Positions 34,107 through 43,751 are shown, numbered from the stretch's first letter. The stretch: 64,000 nt of DNA from Candidatus Vicinibacter affinis (GCA_016714365.1 JADJNH010000006.1:62001-126000), one strand, 5' to 3'. The notes: generated from the sequence alone by a model not told the origin. Translations and numbers: made by a program.

Positions 34107-35528
34107 CTAACATTCCACCAGATTCACCGCAATGTGTAAAGCCAGTCCTCCATCTGAGGTCTCTTTATATTTGGTGTTCATGTCCAGTGCCGTTTCCTTC
34201 ATGGTTTTGATCACTGCATCGAGGGAAACCAGCGCTTTGGCGGGATCGGATTCCATGGCAATTTGAGCAGCCGTCACCGCTTTAATAGCACCCATCGTGT
34301 TCCTTTCAATGCAAGGAACCTGAACTAAGCCGCCTATAGGATCACAGGTCATACCCAAATGATGCTCCATGGCAATTTCAGCTGCCATCATGGCTTGCTC
34401 AAAAGTCCCTCCCAATAATTCTGTTAATGCACCGGCGGCCATCGCAGACGATACACCAATCTCAGCCTGACATCCGCCCATGGCTGCTGAAATGGTAGCT
34501 CCTTTTTTAAACAAACTGCCAAATTCACCGGCAGTCAATAAAAAACGGATGACATCATTTTCTGTTGCGGCATCATTAAAGCACAAATGATACATGAGGA
34601 CAGCCGGAATAACCCCTGCCGCTCCATTGGTTGGAGCTGTAACAATTCTTCCAAAGGCAGCATTCTCCTCATTTACTGCCAGCGCAAAACAGGACAACCA
34701 TTTTAAGGTATTACTGAATCCATGATCTCCATTCTTAATATTTTGGATCCATTCCTCAACATTACCGTAGGGAAGTCCTTGCATGAGCTTGCCGGCAAGG
34801 GACTTTGCTCTTCGCTGGACCTTCAACCCACCCGGCAGCTCTCCCTCCTTATGACAGGATTCATAAATGCAAGCCTTCATTACTTCCCATATTTCATAAA
34901 GCTTAGCTCTAATTTCCTCTTCAATTCTAAGTGAAAGTTCGTTCTCAAATACTACCCCACTGACCGGCATTCCGGTCAGATTACACCATTTCTGAAGGTC
35001 TTCCCCCCGATCTATGGGAAAGGGCATCTGAGTTACAGGCTCATCTTCAAAACGCTCTCCTTCCTTTACCACAAATCCTCCTCCAATGGAATAAAATGTT
35101 GCACTGTAAGAGGTTTCATCTTCAAAAAAACAACGGAAGGTTATACCGTTGCTGTGGAATGGAAGACTTTGGTCCATGTGAAAAATAATGTCTTTCTCAG
35201 CATAAAATGGTATCCATTTCCTGCCACCAAAATTTATGCGGCATTCTTCAATAACCCGGTCAAAGGCAAGACCCACCATTTCTAAAGGAATGTTCTGAGG
35301 AAAATAATTCTGAAGGCCTAAAATCACTGCCAGATCTGTCCCATGCCCTTTACCTGTTTTAGCCAAAGAACCAAAAAGCTCTACATTCAAACCTACCATT
35401 TCATCCAAACGTCTGGAATCTTCCAATTCTTGAACAAATTGGTTTGCGGCCTTCCATGGACCCATCGTGTGCGAACTCGAAGGGCCAATTCCAATCTTAA
35501 AAATATCAAATACACTGATGCGTTCCAT
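34107..35528 (-). CDS. sdaA: L-serine dehydratase (single chain)
   Basis: This 473-residue iron-sulfur enzyme converts serine to pyruvate and ammonia. It opens with the beta-domain start ISVFDIFKIGIGPSSSHTMGPWKAA. The alpha domain has TAPTNGAAGVIPAVL, MGGCQAEIGVSSAMAAG and CDPIGGLVQVPCIERN, with Cys residues for the 4Fe-4S cluster. Domain order is the fused form usual in Bacteroidota. Upstream, a TAGATTTG -7 box overlaps an inverted repeat. It converges on the thioredoxin gene. Confidence 0.95.
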   Translation of the reverse strand: MERISVFDIFKIGIGPSSSHTMGPWKAANQFVQELEDSRRLDEMVGLNVELFGSLAKTGKGHGTDLAVILGLQNYFPQNIPLEMVGLAFDRVIEECRINFGGRKWIPFYAEKDIIFHMDQSLPFHSNGITFRCFFEDETSYSATFYSIGGGFVVKEGERFEDEPVTQMPFPIDRGEDLQKWCNLTGMPVSGVVFENELSLRIEEEIRAKLYEIWEVMKACIYESCHKEGELPGGLKVQRRAKSLAGKLMQGLPYGNVEEWIQNIKNGDHGFSNTLKWLSCFALAVNEENAAFGRIVTAPTNGAAGVIPAVLMYHLCFNDAATENDVIRFLLTAGEFGSLFKKGATISAAMGGCQAEIGVSSAMAAGALTELLGGTFEQAMMAAEIAMEHHLGMTCDPIGGLVQVPCIERNTMGAIKAVTAAQIAMESDPAKALVSLDAVIKTMKETALDMNTKYKETSDGGLALHIAVNLVEC

Positions 35529-35544
35529 GGTTAAAGATATTGAC

Positions 35545-35562
35545 CTGCAAATCTAATTGCAG
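35545..35562 (-). promoter_or_regulatory. sdaA promoter -7 box inside an inverted repeat
   Basis: On the minus strand TAGATTTG (35548-35555) fits the Bacteroidota -7 box. It lies within CTGCAA-N6-TTGCAG, a perfect 6-bp inverted repeat at operator distance, about 20 bases before the sdaA start. Confidence 0.45.
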
Positions 35563-35690
35563 AAGACCATCATTTGTAGAAAATTCATTTACTATAATTC
35601 ATTCATTACATTTTGTATGAGTGCACTTCGAGCATCCAGCGTCACTAAATATTCATACAACCTAATTTGTGAATAAAAATAATTGAAAAT

Positions 35691-35723
35691 AAAAAAAGGC
35701 TTGCCGGAGCACCGACAAGCCTT
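35691..35723 (-). terminator. Terminator of the repeat-lipoprotein gene
   Basis: On the minus strand AAGGCTTGTCGG pairs with CCGGCAAGCCTT (one mismatch) around a short loop and is followed by a run of seven T, 23 bases after the stop at 35746. Confidence 0.85.
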
Positions 35724-35745
35724 ATAGAAATAAATCTGATCAATG

Positions 35746-36657
35746 TTATCTGTTTCTGCATCGCTCATTCAAAGCTTTGAGATCTGCTTCATTTGCGATG
35801 GTAATAATTTCACCTGTTTCACGAAGTTTTACGTCGAAAGGAAAAGCGATTACGGACCTTCCTGAGGTAGTTGGATTGCCTCTTAAAGCGCGCTCCAATT
35901 CTTCAGGAGAATTTACGGTAACCAACTCGCCATTGGATTTTTTTACCTGCAATGGAAACTGATATTCAAAACACACTTTCAAAACTGGTCCTCCAGGATT
36001 TTTTCTTCCTTTACAAGTTTCTTCAAGAGCCCGAAGATCTTCGGCATTAGCAATGCTGACTACGCTGCCATCTCTAAGTTTAACATCATATGGAAAATCA
36101 ATGACGATTTTTTGGCGACCTCCTTTGGCTGACCATTCGCGGATTAATTTATTTAATGCTTCAGCACTTTCTACTTTTGCCTTGGTACCATTAGGGAGCG
36201 TAACGGTAACCGGGAAAACAATCACATAACAAAGCGCTCTTGGAGTGTCAGGACCAACTCTTTTGTTGCAATCTTGAAGGATTTTTTCAAGATCCTTGCC
36301 AGAATTTACAGTCACAACACTTCCGTCCCTCAAAGTTACATCATATGGAAAAAGCAATACTGCATGCTTTCTGTTGCCAGTTGACAAACCACCTCTTTTC
36401 AAGAGTTTATCCAATTCTTCCTGACTTTTTACTTCCACGGTGGTTCCATCGGCCAACTTAACTTTAACCGGGAAAACAATGGTGTAACAAGGTCCCGCTC
36501 CACCTTCAGGATTTTCTGCAGTAATTAGATAATTACTTACTTCAGACGTACTCAGATCACTGTTTGAAATTTGAGTTTCTTCTTTTGCACAAGACCACAT
36601 AGTGAGTAACAATGCAGCAAAACCAAGAAACCCGGATAATTTTTTGAAAACTTTCAT
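35746..36657 (-). CDS. Lipoprotein made of three internal repeats
   Basis: This 303-residue protein starts at ATG 36657 (MKVFKKLSGF), with lipobox LTMWSC. The mature part consists of three units of about 85 residues, each with two halves. The first half reads CYTIVFPVKVKLADGT then a helix (SQEELDKLL). The second reads FPYDVTLRDGSVVTV then a helix ending in Cys. I do not know the function; the even beta-strand/helix alternation suggests a surface binding protein. It is divergent from the FecI-like sigma gene with a 124-base shared spacer, so common control is plausible. Confidence 0.75.
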   Translation of the reverse strand: MKVFKKLSGFLGFAALLLTMWSCAKEETQISNSDLSTSEVSNYLITAENPEGGAGPCYTIVFPVKVKLADGTTVEVKSQEELDKLLKRGGLSTGNRKHAVLLFPYDVTLRDGSVVTVNSGKDLEKILQDCNKRVGPDTPRALCYVIVFPVTVTLPNGTKAKVESAEALNKLIREWSAKGGRQKIVIDFPYDVKLRDGSVVSIANAEDLRALEETCKGRKNPGGPVLKVCFEYQFPLQVKKSNGELVTVNSPEELERALRGNPTTSGRSVIAFPFDVKLRETGEIITIANEADLKALNERCRNR

Positions 36658-36781
36658 AAAACAATTTTTATCAATGAATAAATACAATTTACAAGATGAG
36701 AAAGGAGGTAATTAAAAATTTGTACTCGATCCAGTAAAAAAAAATTAAATTGTCGAAAAAAGACCTGATTTTTGGGACAGA

Positions 36782-37360
36782 ATGAAGAGTGATGTTCAGG
36801 AATGGGAAAAACTAAGAGCCGGCGACCAGGCAGCACTTAAGTACATTTACGAAACCTATTTTAGCCCTTTGACCAACTATGGTCTTAGGATCAGTCCCCA
36901 TCTGGAGCTGATCGAGGATTGTATTCAGGATTTGTTTGTTGAACTCTGGCGACTCCATGCCACGCTCGGACAGACCGATTCGGTTAAAAATTACCTGATG
37001 GGTTCTTTAAGACGTAAAATTGTTCGCAGGCTTCAGGAAAAAAATAAATTTGATACTTCAGAGCTCCAACTTGAACTAAAAGCCAGCGACGAACCAAATT
37101 TTCTTATATCATTGATTGAAGACGAAGAGGATTCTCAACAAAAATTAAAACTCGCTAAGGCCATGTCTCAGCTAAGCAACCGACAACGGGAAGCGATATA
37201 CCTTAAATACGCGGAAGGGATGGATTATGACCAAATCTGCGAACAAATGGAATTACAATACCAGTCTGTAAGAAACCTGGTATCTACAGGAATTAACCGG
37301 CTGAAAGAAATTATTGTGTTGATTGTCATTTTTTTTATAAAATTTGAGTACAAAATATAG
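36782..37360 (+). CDS. ECF sigma factor (FecI-like)
   Basis: This 192-residue RNA polymerase sigma-70-like protein has region 2 (ALKYIYETYFSPLTNYG, IEDCIQDLFVELWR) and region 4 (LSNRQREAIYLKYAEGMDYDQICEQM...RNLVSTGINRLKE). It is followed after 31 bases by a FecR-type anti-sigma gene and then a TonB-dependent receptor, the usual cell-surface signalling trio. It likely transcribes its own operon and perhaps the divergent lipoprotein gene when the receptor binds its ligand. Confidence 0.92.
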   Translation: MKSDVQEWEKLRAGDQAALKYIYETYFSPLTNYGLRISPHLELIEDCIQDLFVELWRLHATLGQTDSVKNYLMGSLRRKIVRRLQEKNKFDTSELQLELKASDEPNFLISLIEDEEDSQQKLKLAKAMSQLSNRQREAIYLKYAEGMDYDQICEQMELQYQSVRNLVSTGINRLKEIIVLIVIFFIKFEYKI

Positions 37361-37391
37361 TACCAGGTACTTTGCCCATTAGATCATCAGT

Positions 37392-38366
37392 ATGAAAAAG
37401 GATTACAATAATTACCAAATGCAAGATTTCCTGGACGATTCGTCCTTCAGGAGCTGGGTTTTGGATCCTAATCCTGAACTCGATGCCTTTTGGTCTGGAA
37501 TCCTACAAGAGCATCCCCAGATTTTGCAGGAATTAAATCTTGCCTCAGGATTCCTGAAAGAATTGAGATTTAAGGACTTGAATCCGGGACCAGCGGCTCA
37601 AAATAGGCTTTGGGAAAAAATTCAGGCTGAAATTCCGGCCAAAAGGGAAAATTCCATGCTTAGAAAAATTCTGCCTTGGGTTGCCGCAGCTGCCTGCATG
37701 GCCGTCTTGTTATGGGTAAATTTGAAAACCAACGAATCCTGGACTACTGAGACAACTCAATTTGCCCAAATTAAAGAGGTCAGTTTGCCGGATGGCTCTC
37801 AGGTTAAATTAAATGCCGGTTCTGAGTTGAACTTTCAGGCTTCAAAATTTAAGTCAGACCGTATCCTCACTTTGAAGGGCGAGGCTTTTTTTAATGTTCA
37901 AAAAGGTGAATCCTTTGTTGTGAAGACAGACCTTGGTGAAGTGAAAGTCCTGGGCACCAGCTTTAATGTTTATGCCAGAGGAGATTTTATGGAGGTGAGT
38001 TGTTTTACCGGTAAAGTGAGTGTTAAGTTTAACAAGTCGAATACCGAAACCATCCTGACACCGGGACAAAAAATATCCAATGCCAGCAATTCCAGTTCAA
38101 CTGAAAATTTCGTTCCGGGAGAATCTAAAATCTGGACGGAGGGATTCTTCTATTACAGTGACGCACCTCTTATCAGGGTCATCGAAGAATTGCAGCGACA
38201 ATATGCCATATCATCATTTGAAATACCCTCAGGGTTAGAAAACAAGAGTTATAAAGGATTTTTCAGGAAAAATAATTTGGAGGAAGCCATTGAATCAATT
38301 TGTCTGCCTCTCCAGTTAAAAGGTCAAATAATAGATAAAAAACTTTACATCAAAAAAGTGGAATGA
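37392..38366 (+). CDS. FecR-family anti-sigma factor
   Basis: This 324-residue protein has a cytoplasmic N-terminal part (about 1-95), one membrane helix (ILPWVAAAACMAVLLWV), and a periplasmic FecR domain (SLPDGSQVKLNAGSELNF, VLGTSFNVYA). A C-terminal DUF4974 secretin-like domain (FFYYSDAPLIRVIEELQRQY) is also present. It holds the adjacent sigma factor until the receptor signals. The stop overlaps the receptor start by four bases. Confidence 0.93.
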   Translation: MKKDYNNYQMQDFLDDSSFRSWVLDPNPELDAFWSGILQEHPQILQELNLASGFLKELRFKDLNPGPAAQNRLWEKIQAEIPAKRENSMLRKILPWVAAAACMAVLLWVNLKTNESWTTETTQFAQIKEVSLPDGSQVKLNAGSELNFQASKFKSDRILTLKGEAFFNVQKGESFVVKTDLGEVKVLGTSFNVYARGDFMEVSCFTGKVSVKFNKSNTETILTPGQKISNASNSSSTENFVPGESKIWTEGFFYYSDAPLIRVIEELQRQYAISSFEIPSGLENKSYKGFFRKNNLEEAIESICLPLQLKGQIIDKKLYIKKVE

Positions 38367-41056
38367 GATTTATTCTCTTCTGTGTTGTGATATTGGCAAG
38401 CAGTTGCTTTGTCCAGGGACAAGGTCATTATCCTGTATTGTCAAAGGATCAAAAAATCAAACTCTCCGATGCCCTGAAATCTATTGAAGTCTCACGAAAA
38501 ATTCATTTTGCATTTGATCCTTCAGCATGCAGCCAATACATCGTTCAGGTAAAAAAAACTGATCTGTCTACGGAGGAATTGTTAAATGAACTACTGAATA
38601 ATCTGCCAATTTCATATACCAAACAAGACAAAGAACATTACCTTATCTTTATTGATGAATACAAAAAAAGTAAAATTGTAACCACCGGATCAAAGACCCG
38701 CAAAATAGAAATCAGCGGGATGGTAAAAGATGTATTTACAGGTGAAGCAATCATTGGCGCAACCATAAGTCTGATGCCTTCTCAGGGAATGACGGAATCT
38801 GATCTCAATGGATATTTCAGGATCAGTGTGGAAAGTAATTTTAGTGAACCCTGGCTTGAAATACGTTATCTTGGTTATCAAATTCAATCCATTAAAATAC
38901 CCTCAGACCATTTTCAAGGTTTACAAATACAGTTGCATCCCAGCACAGAATTTCTTCAGACCATTACTTTCAGCGCACCTAAATCCTTGAACCCAACTAC
39001 AAACCATAAGATACTGTCCAATAGTTATTCCATTAACCCATCTTCTATATCCGCTCTGAATGTATTCAGAGACCCCATTAGAAATCTTCAGCAAATTTCC
39101 GGTGTCAACGCCACAGATGATTTATCAACCGGCATTCAGATCAGAGGAAGTGGCTCAGATGAAAACCTTATTTGTCTGGATGGCCTCACCTTGTACTCAG
39201 TAGATCACTTTTATGGCGTGTTCAGCAATATAAATCCATTTATCTTACAGAACTTACAATTTTATAAAAGTTACTTTCCCTCTAACTATGGTGGCCGGAC
39301 TTCTTCGCTGATTCTGATGAAATCTAAAGATGCTGAAAAAAAAATGAGCGGTACTGCAGAATTGAGTTTGTTAAATTCAAACCTTTGTCTTAACCTTCCG
39401 CTTTTAAAAAATAAAGGCACGCTACTTTTTGGAGGCCGGATAACAAATCAAAATCTGGGGAGCTCAGGAATTTTTAATACCCTATTTAATAATGGAACTT
39501 CAAATCCTGTAAACATCCGTCGTGACACCAATACCTTGTTGCCGGTCAATCCTGAATTTAGTTTCTATGATGTTTACACCAAACTCAGTTTTGACGTTCA
39601 TAAAAATACTAAATTGAGCGGAGGGTTTTTCTATTCGAAAGACAAACTTCAATCAAAGTATGAATCCAGGTATGTGCTTAGAAACTTCAGTGTAAATGAA
39701 AATTACAATGACTCTTCAGTATGGAACAATAAAGCCTGGTTTGCAAGCATAGACCAAAAATGGAGTAGGAATATAAACTCACAAGCGACTTTTTCAAATT
39801 CCGATTTGCTGTTGGACCAAACAGTGCTTGCAGAAATTATAACGCGGGAAAACAACAATGTACGACTCACCAAAGAAAAAACAATATTCACCAATCATAT
39901 TGACGTTCAACAATTCAAACTCGAAAATAATTATCAGTCAAAATATTTTAATGCAGGTCTGGGGTTTGAATGGAATAATTACAACACTTATTTCATCAAT
40001 AAAATTGAAAGACCTGCACCTAATAGAATTGAAATGCGCATTCTATTTAAGGACAGTTTGAATAATGGCAATGATTTTAATCTTTTCTTTCACACACAAA
40101 TAAAACCTATACAATCATTAAAAATTGAACCCGGCCTAAGGGTAAGCCGCTATGACAGAAGGACGAATCTGGACTGGTCGCCTCGACTCAATGTAAGTTA
40201 TGACTGGGATAAACATTTTGCCACTTCTGTCAGATGGGGTATTTATTACCAATACCTGAGACAAACAACCTTTGAAGACAGGTTCGGCAGAGTATTCAAT
40301 TTTTGGTTGCAACCGGATCTCAAAAGGTTTGATATTTTGAAATCAACTCAACTTGAAATTCAACAATTATATAAGTGGAAAAAAACATCACTTTGCGTCG
40401 AGTTTTACTTCAAAAAATTAGATGGGCTAATAGAACAAATTTTTGAAACCCCTTCCATCATTCCTGCTCCGGGAGAGCCTATCAAAGAACCTAAAATTTT
40501 TATTTTCTCCGGCGAAGGACAATCCTATGGATTAGACCTCAGCGCAGATCAGCAAATTGGAAAATATTTTTTCAATATTTCGTATTCCTATAATCACTCC
40601 ATAAACCGATTTCCACAAATTAATAAAGGAGATTGGTACACCAGACAATTTGTTCGCGAACATCAGGTAAAAAGTCTCCAGAACATCGAACTGAAGCATT
40701 GGTCATTTAATTTTTATGGAGTATATGGCAGCCCACAACCTTATACTGATCTTTCTTTGATCAGTGACCGAAACAGGAAGGTCATAAACATTAAAGAGAA
40801 TAGTAAATTTCTAAAAGATTATGTTCGCTTTGATGGCGATGTTCAATATAAATTTCGCATAAAAAAAATCAATTGCAGAGCAGGTCTTGCTGTACTAAAT
40901 GTTTTTGACCGAATCAATGTTAAGTACGTCCAGTACATCTATAACCTCCCGGTCAATCAAAATCCCATTCCCGGAAGCAGTCCAAATAAAATCGTTGGAA
41001 CAGAAGTCAATCTGCTCCGTAGAACTTTTAATGCGAATTTGACCGTTTACTTTTAG
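38363..41056 (+). CDS. TonB-dependent receptor with STN signalling domain
   Basis: This 897-residue outer-membrane receptor has a signal peptide (CFVQGQ, about 21) and an STN domain (about 25-100: KLSDALKSIEVSRKIHFAFD) that contacts FecR. Next comes a carboxypeptidase-like regulatory domain (GMVKDVFTGEAIIGATISL), a plug (IQIRGSGSDENLICLDGLTLY) and a 22-strand-type barrel ending FNANLTVYF. It probably takes up and senses a siderophore, glycan or peptide. No SusD partner follows, so it is not a complete polysaccharide-utilisation pair. Confidence 0.92.
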   Translation: MRFILFCVVILASSCFVQGQGHYPVLSKDQKIKLSDALKSIEVSRKIHFAFDPSACSQYIVQVKKTDLSTEELLNELLNNLPISYTKQDKEHYLIFIDEYKKSKIVTTGSKTRKIEISGMVKDVFTGEAIIGATISLMPSQGMTESDLNGYFRISVESNFSEPWLEIRYLGYQIQSIKIPSDHFQGLQIQLHPSTEFLQTITFSAPKSLNPTTNHKILSNSYSINPSSISALNVFRDPIRNLQQISGVNATDDLSTGIQIRGSGSDENLICLDGLTLYSVDHFYGVFSNINPFILQNLQFYKSYFPSNYGGRTSSLILMKSKDAEKKMSGTAELSLLNSNLCLNLPLLKNKGTLLFGGRITNQNLGSSGIFNTLFNNGTSNPVNIRRDTNTLLPVNPEFSFYDVYTKLSFDVHKNTKLSGGFFYSKDKLQSKYESRYVLRNFSVNENYNDSSVWNNKAWFASIDQKWSRNINSQATFSNSDLLLDQTVLAEIITRENNNVRLTKEKTIFTNHIDVQQFKLENNYQSKYFNAGLGFEWNNYNTYFINKIERPAPNRIEMRILFKDSLNNGNDFNLFFHTQIKPIQSLKIEPGLRVSRYDRRTNLDWSPRLNVSYDWDKHFATSVRWGIYYQYLRQTTFEDRFGRVFNFWLQPDLKRFDILKSTQLEIQQLYKWKKTSLCVEFYFKKLDGLIEQIFETPSIIPAPGEPIKEPKIFIFSGEGQSYGLDLSADQQIGKYFFNISYSYNHSINRFPQINKGDWYTRQFVREHQVKSLQNIELKHWSFNFYGVYGSPQPYTDLSLISDRNRKVINIKENSKFLKDYVRFDGDVQYKFRIKKINCRAGLAVLNVFDRINVKYVQYIYNLPVNQNPIPGSSPNKIVGTEVNLLRRTFNANLTVYF

Positions 41057-41131
41057 ATAATTTCAGGAAATTTTTCCCTAATCGTATGCTTATAAATCTT
41101 TAACTGACGCCAGAAGAATAATTCATTTGAA

Positions 41132-42001
41132 TTAACCTATGTACAGTCCTGTCATAGAGATGGATCCTCCGATCAGGCTGTCATTAAATATTTCCTGAGA
41201 CTCCTGTTGATTTTGAAGTCCCAGGATATACAATAATGGATAAAAATGATCAGGAGTAGGAATGGCTAAAGATGCCGCCTTTCCCATATTTTGATAGTTC
41301 ACAAAATAGTCGTGGTTTCTTTGCTCCAGATTTTTTCTGATTTGTTCATTTAATTCTATCGCCCAGTCATACCCACCCGCCTTCATGCTGAAATCCATAA
41401 TACCCAGGTTGTGAATGATGTTTCCACTGCCAATAATCAAAACTCCCTGGCGACGAAGGGGCGCCAATGCTTTCGCAAGTCGGTAGTGATAATCAGCGGG
41501 CTTATTATAATCTATGCTCAATTGGAGCATGGGAATATTGGCTTCAGGATACATTTGGCGGGTAACGCTCCAACTTCCATGATCAAATCCCCATTGATAA
41601 TCTAAACCCAGCTCAATTTCATTCAAAAGTTGCCTGGTGCTTGCTGCCAATGATGGCTGCCCGGGAGCCGGATACTCGACTTCAAAAAGTTCTCTTGGAA
41701 ATCCTCCAAAATCATGAATGGTCCTGGGCTTTTCCATGGCTGTGACAAAGCTCCCTTTGGTCAACCAGTGGGCGGAAATACAAAGAATGGCTTTGGGGAC
41801 AGGTATTTGGGCGGCTATCCGCTTCCATTCTCTGGAATAAATGTTGTCCTCCAAAGCATTCATAGGGGAACCATGACCCACAAAAAGAATTGGCATCTCC
41901 ACATCCTCCTGCTTACTTACTTCTCTAAATTTCAACCATTCATTAATCCCTATCATTGTTCCAGCGCTTATACCCATTCCAATAAATGTCCTGCGATTCA
42001 T
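41132..42001 (-). CDS. LigB-type extradiol dioxygenase (DOPA dioxygenase-like) with Tat-like leader
   Basis: This 289-residue protein starts at ATG 42001 (MNRRTFIGMGISAGTMIGI). The leader has RR followed by a hydrophobic stretch, like a twin-arginine signal. The enzyme part matches YgiD/4,5-DOPA dioxygenase: FVGHGSPMNALE, CISAHWLTKG, TIHDFGGFPRELF, IGSGNIIHNLG and IPTPDHFYPLLY, with the metal-binding His residues in place. YgiD proteins are normally cytoplasmic, so the leader is unusual. Substrate is probably a catechol; the physiological one is unknown. Confidence 0.88.
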   Translation of the reverse strand: MNRRTFIGMGISAGTMIGINEWLKFREVSKQEDVEMPILFVGHGSPMNALEDNIYSREWKRIAAQIPVPKAILCISAHWLTKGSFVTAMEKPRTIHDFGGFPRELFEVEYPAPGQPSLAASTRQLLNEIELGLDYQWGFDHGSWSVTRQMYPEANIPMLQLSIDYNKPADYHYRLAKALAPLRRQGVLIIGSGNIIHNLGIMDFSMKAGGYDWAIELNEQIRKNLEQRNHDYFVNYQNMGKAASLAIPTPDHFYPLLYILGLQNQQESQEIFNDSLIGGSISMTGLYIG

Positions 42002-42099
42002 CTTACGAATTAACCTCTTTTTTATCAAATAAATTTAAATACACTTTAATAATGGTGCATTTCATAAGCTGAATTAAGTAAATACTTAAAAAAAGCTTT

Positions 42100-42130
42100 T
42101 TGCACAGGTGCTTGGTATCTTGTACTTTTG
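42100..42130 (+). promoter_or_regulatory. Promoter of the AIM24-family gene
   Basis: TTTTG ending at 42102, a 20-base spacer and TACTTTTG at 42123-42130 fit the Bacteroidota TTTG/TAnnTTTG promoter very well; the ATG follows 17 bases later. Confidence 0.7.
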
Positions 42131-42146
42131 TAAAAAATAAGCGGTT

Positions 42147-42935
42147 ATGAAGAATCACGAAATCGATTATAAGCTTTATGGAGAAGAACTCCAATATGTT
42201 GAAATTGAATTGGATCCAGGAGAAACTGCTGTTGCGGAAAGCGGTTCCTTCATGATGATGGAAGATGGAATTAAAATGGCAACTGTTTTTGGCGATGGCA
42301 GTGGACAAAGTACCGGCGGATTCCTGGGAAAAGTCATGAGTGCAGGTAAACGATTGTTGACCGGAGAAAGTCTTTTCATCACCACCTTTACCAATGAGGG
42401 CTACGGAAAATCGCGGGTCAGTTTTGCTGCCCCTTATACCGGTAAAATTATTCCGCTGAATTTATCAGATTACAATGGAAAAATCATCGCTCAGAAAGAT
42501 GCCTTTCTATGTGCTGCCAAAGGCGTTACCATTGGAATTGAGTTACAAAGAAAATTAGGGACCGGAATTTTTGGTGGTGAAGGTTTTATCATGCAGAAAC
42601 TTGAAGGAGATGGAATGGCATTCGTTCATGCAGGAGGATATGTCAATAAAAAAGAATTAGGCGTTGGTGAAATTCTTCGGGTAGATACCGGATGTGTGGT
42701 AGCCTATACTTCCGATGTTGATTTTGATATAGAATTCATCAGAGGCATTAAAAATTGGGTTTTTGGCGGGGAAGGATTGTTCTATGCCTTGCTTAGAGGG
42801 CCTGGCACTGTTTGGATCCAATCACTTCCAATCAGCAGACTGGCCGCAAAGATGATGCAATACGGAGGATTCAACCGCCGTGAAGAAGGAAGCATTTTGG
42901 GTGGACTCGGAAATTTGTTGGATGGTGACAGATGA
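42147..42935 (+). CDS. TIGR00266/AIM24-family protein
   Basis: This 262-residue beta-rich cytoplasmic protein is of the AIM24/TIGR00266 type. It opens with YKLYGEELQYVEIELDPGETAVAESGSFMMME. Glycine-rich turns (FGDGSGQSTGGFLGK, GEGFIMQKLEGDGMAFVHAGG) follow, and the C-terminus has RGPGTVWIQSLP. Function in bacteria is not established. A strong promoter precedes it. A barrel gene follows 62 bases downstream, with its own possible -7 box (TATTTTTG, 42945-42952). Confidence 0.92.
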   Translation: MKNHEIDYKLYGEELQYVEIELDPGETAVAESGSFMMMEDGIKMATVFGDGSGQSTGGFLGKVMSAGKRLLTGESLFITTFTNEGYGKSRVSFAAPYTGKIIPLNLSDYNGKIIAQKDAFLCAAKGVTIGIELQRKLGTGIFGGEGFIMQKLEGDGMAFVHAGGYVNKKELGVGEILRVDTGCVVAYTSDVDFDIEFIRGIKNWVFGGEGLFYALLRGPGTVWIQSLPISRLAAKMMQYGGFNRREEGSILGGLGNLLDGDR

Positions 42936-42997
42936 TGAATCTTCTATTTTTGAATGGATATTTAATTTTAAACTAATTTATAATCAATAAGCAAGCA

Positions 42998-43729
42998 ATG
43001 AAAAAAACTATTCTATTATTGGCATTTATTTCTGTTACACTAACAGGTAATGCTCAAAAAATTTATGCCTGGATGGACTGTGGATTAAAAGCATCCTATG
43101 GACTTACCGGATTGGTGAACACCAATCTTTTTGATGACCGCAACTATGAGCACCACTTAAGCACCGGATATGGATTGGGTGGTAAAGTTGGATTGTATTT
43201 CGGTTTATTCAATGGGATTACTGCTGATTTCATGTTTTCAACGAACAATCAGGAATTCGATTATTTCAGAGGTACCCCGGCTACGAACTTTACACACAAC
43301 ATTAAATGGTCAAACTATGATTTAGCCTTGCTTTACAGATTACAGAAAGACGGAATTTATGTTGAGTTGGGTCCTCAATTATCCTTACTTAGATCTGTAA
43401 AAAATGCAGATGCCAATGACAGCCGAACCGATGTAAAGGCTTTTTATCAAAACTATTATTCCGGTTTGTTTGGAGTGGGTGGTTATATTTTCAATTACGA
43501 AACATTTACCACTATGCTTGGAATTAGGTTGGGTTACAGTTTTACTGATTTCGTCAGTGCTTCAGGAAAAGAAGCCGACTTCCCTACTCCAAATCAGGTA
43601 GCCCAGTATGATTACAAATCTACCAACCCTGCATTTGTCCAATTGGTTTTGGAAGCCAACTTCGCCCTTGGGTATTATGGCCGAACATCTTGCAGCAAAA
43701 GAGCTACCATTTTTAGCTTCGGAGGCTAA
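42998..43729 (+). CDS. Outer-membrane beta-barrel protein (PorT-like)
   Basis: This 243-residue protein has a signal peptide (TGNAQ, cut near 19). It has amphipathic strands with Gly/aromatic turns (KIYAWMDCGLKASYGLTG, GLGGKVGLYFGLFNGITADFMF, GIYVELGPQLSLLRS, MLGIRLGYSFTDFV). The pattern fits the outer-membrane barrel (OMP_b-brl) proteins of Bacteroidota. The last strand is followed by a short Cys-bearing tail. A strong terminator lies 23 bases after the stop. Function unknown. Confidence 0.75.
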   Translation: MKKTILLLAFISVTLTGNAQKIYAWMDCGLKASYGLTGLVNTNLFDDRNYEHHLSTGYGLGGKVGLYFGLFNGITADFMFSTNNQEFDYFRGTPATNFTHNIKWSNYDLALLYRLQKDGIYVELGPQLSLLRSVKNADANDSRTDVKAFYQNYYSGLFGVGGYIFNYETFTTMLGIRLGYSFTDFVSASGKEADFPTPNQVAQYDYKSTNPAFVQLVLEANFALGYYGRTSCSKRATIFSFGG

Positions 43730-43751
43730 TTTTAGTTGATTAATAAAATAC

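Noticed and set aside
11085..35575. The 14-base word GACCATCATTTGTA seen near 11083 and again near 35567
   Set aside because: Several chance pairs of 14-mers are expected in 64 kb, and the contexts differ.
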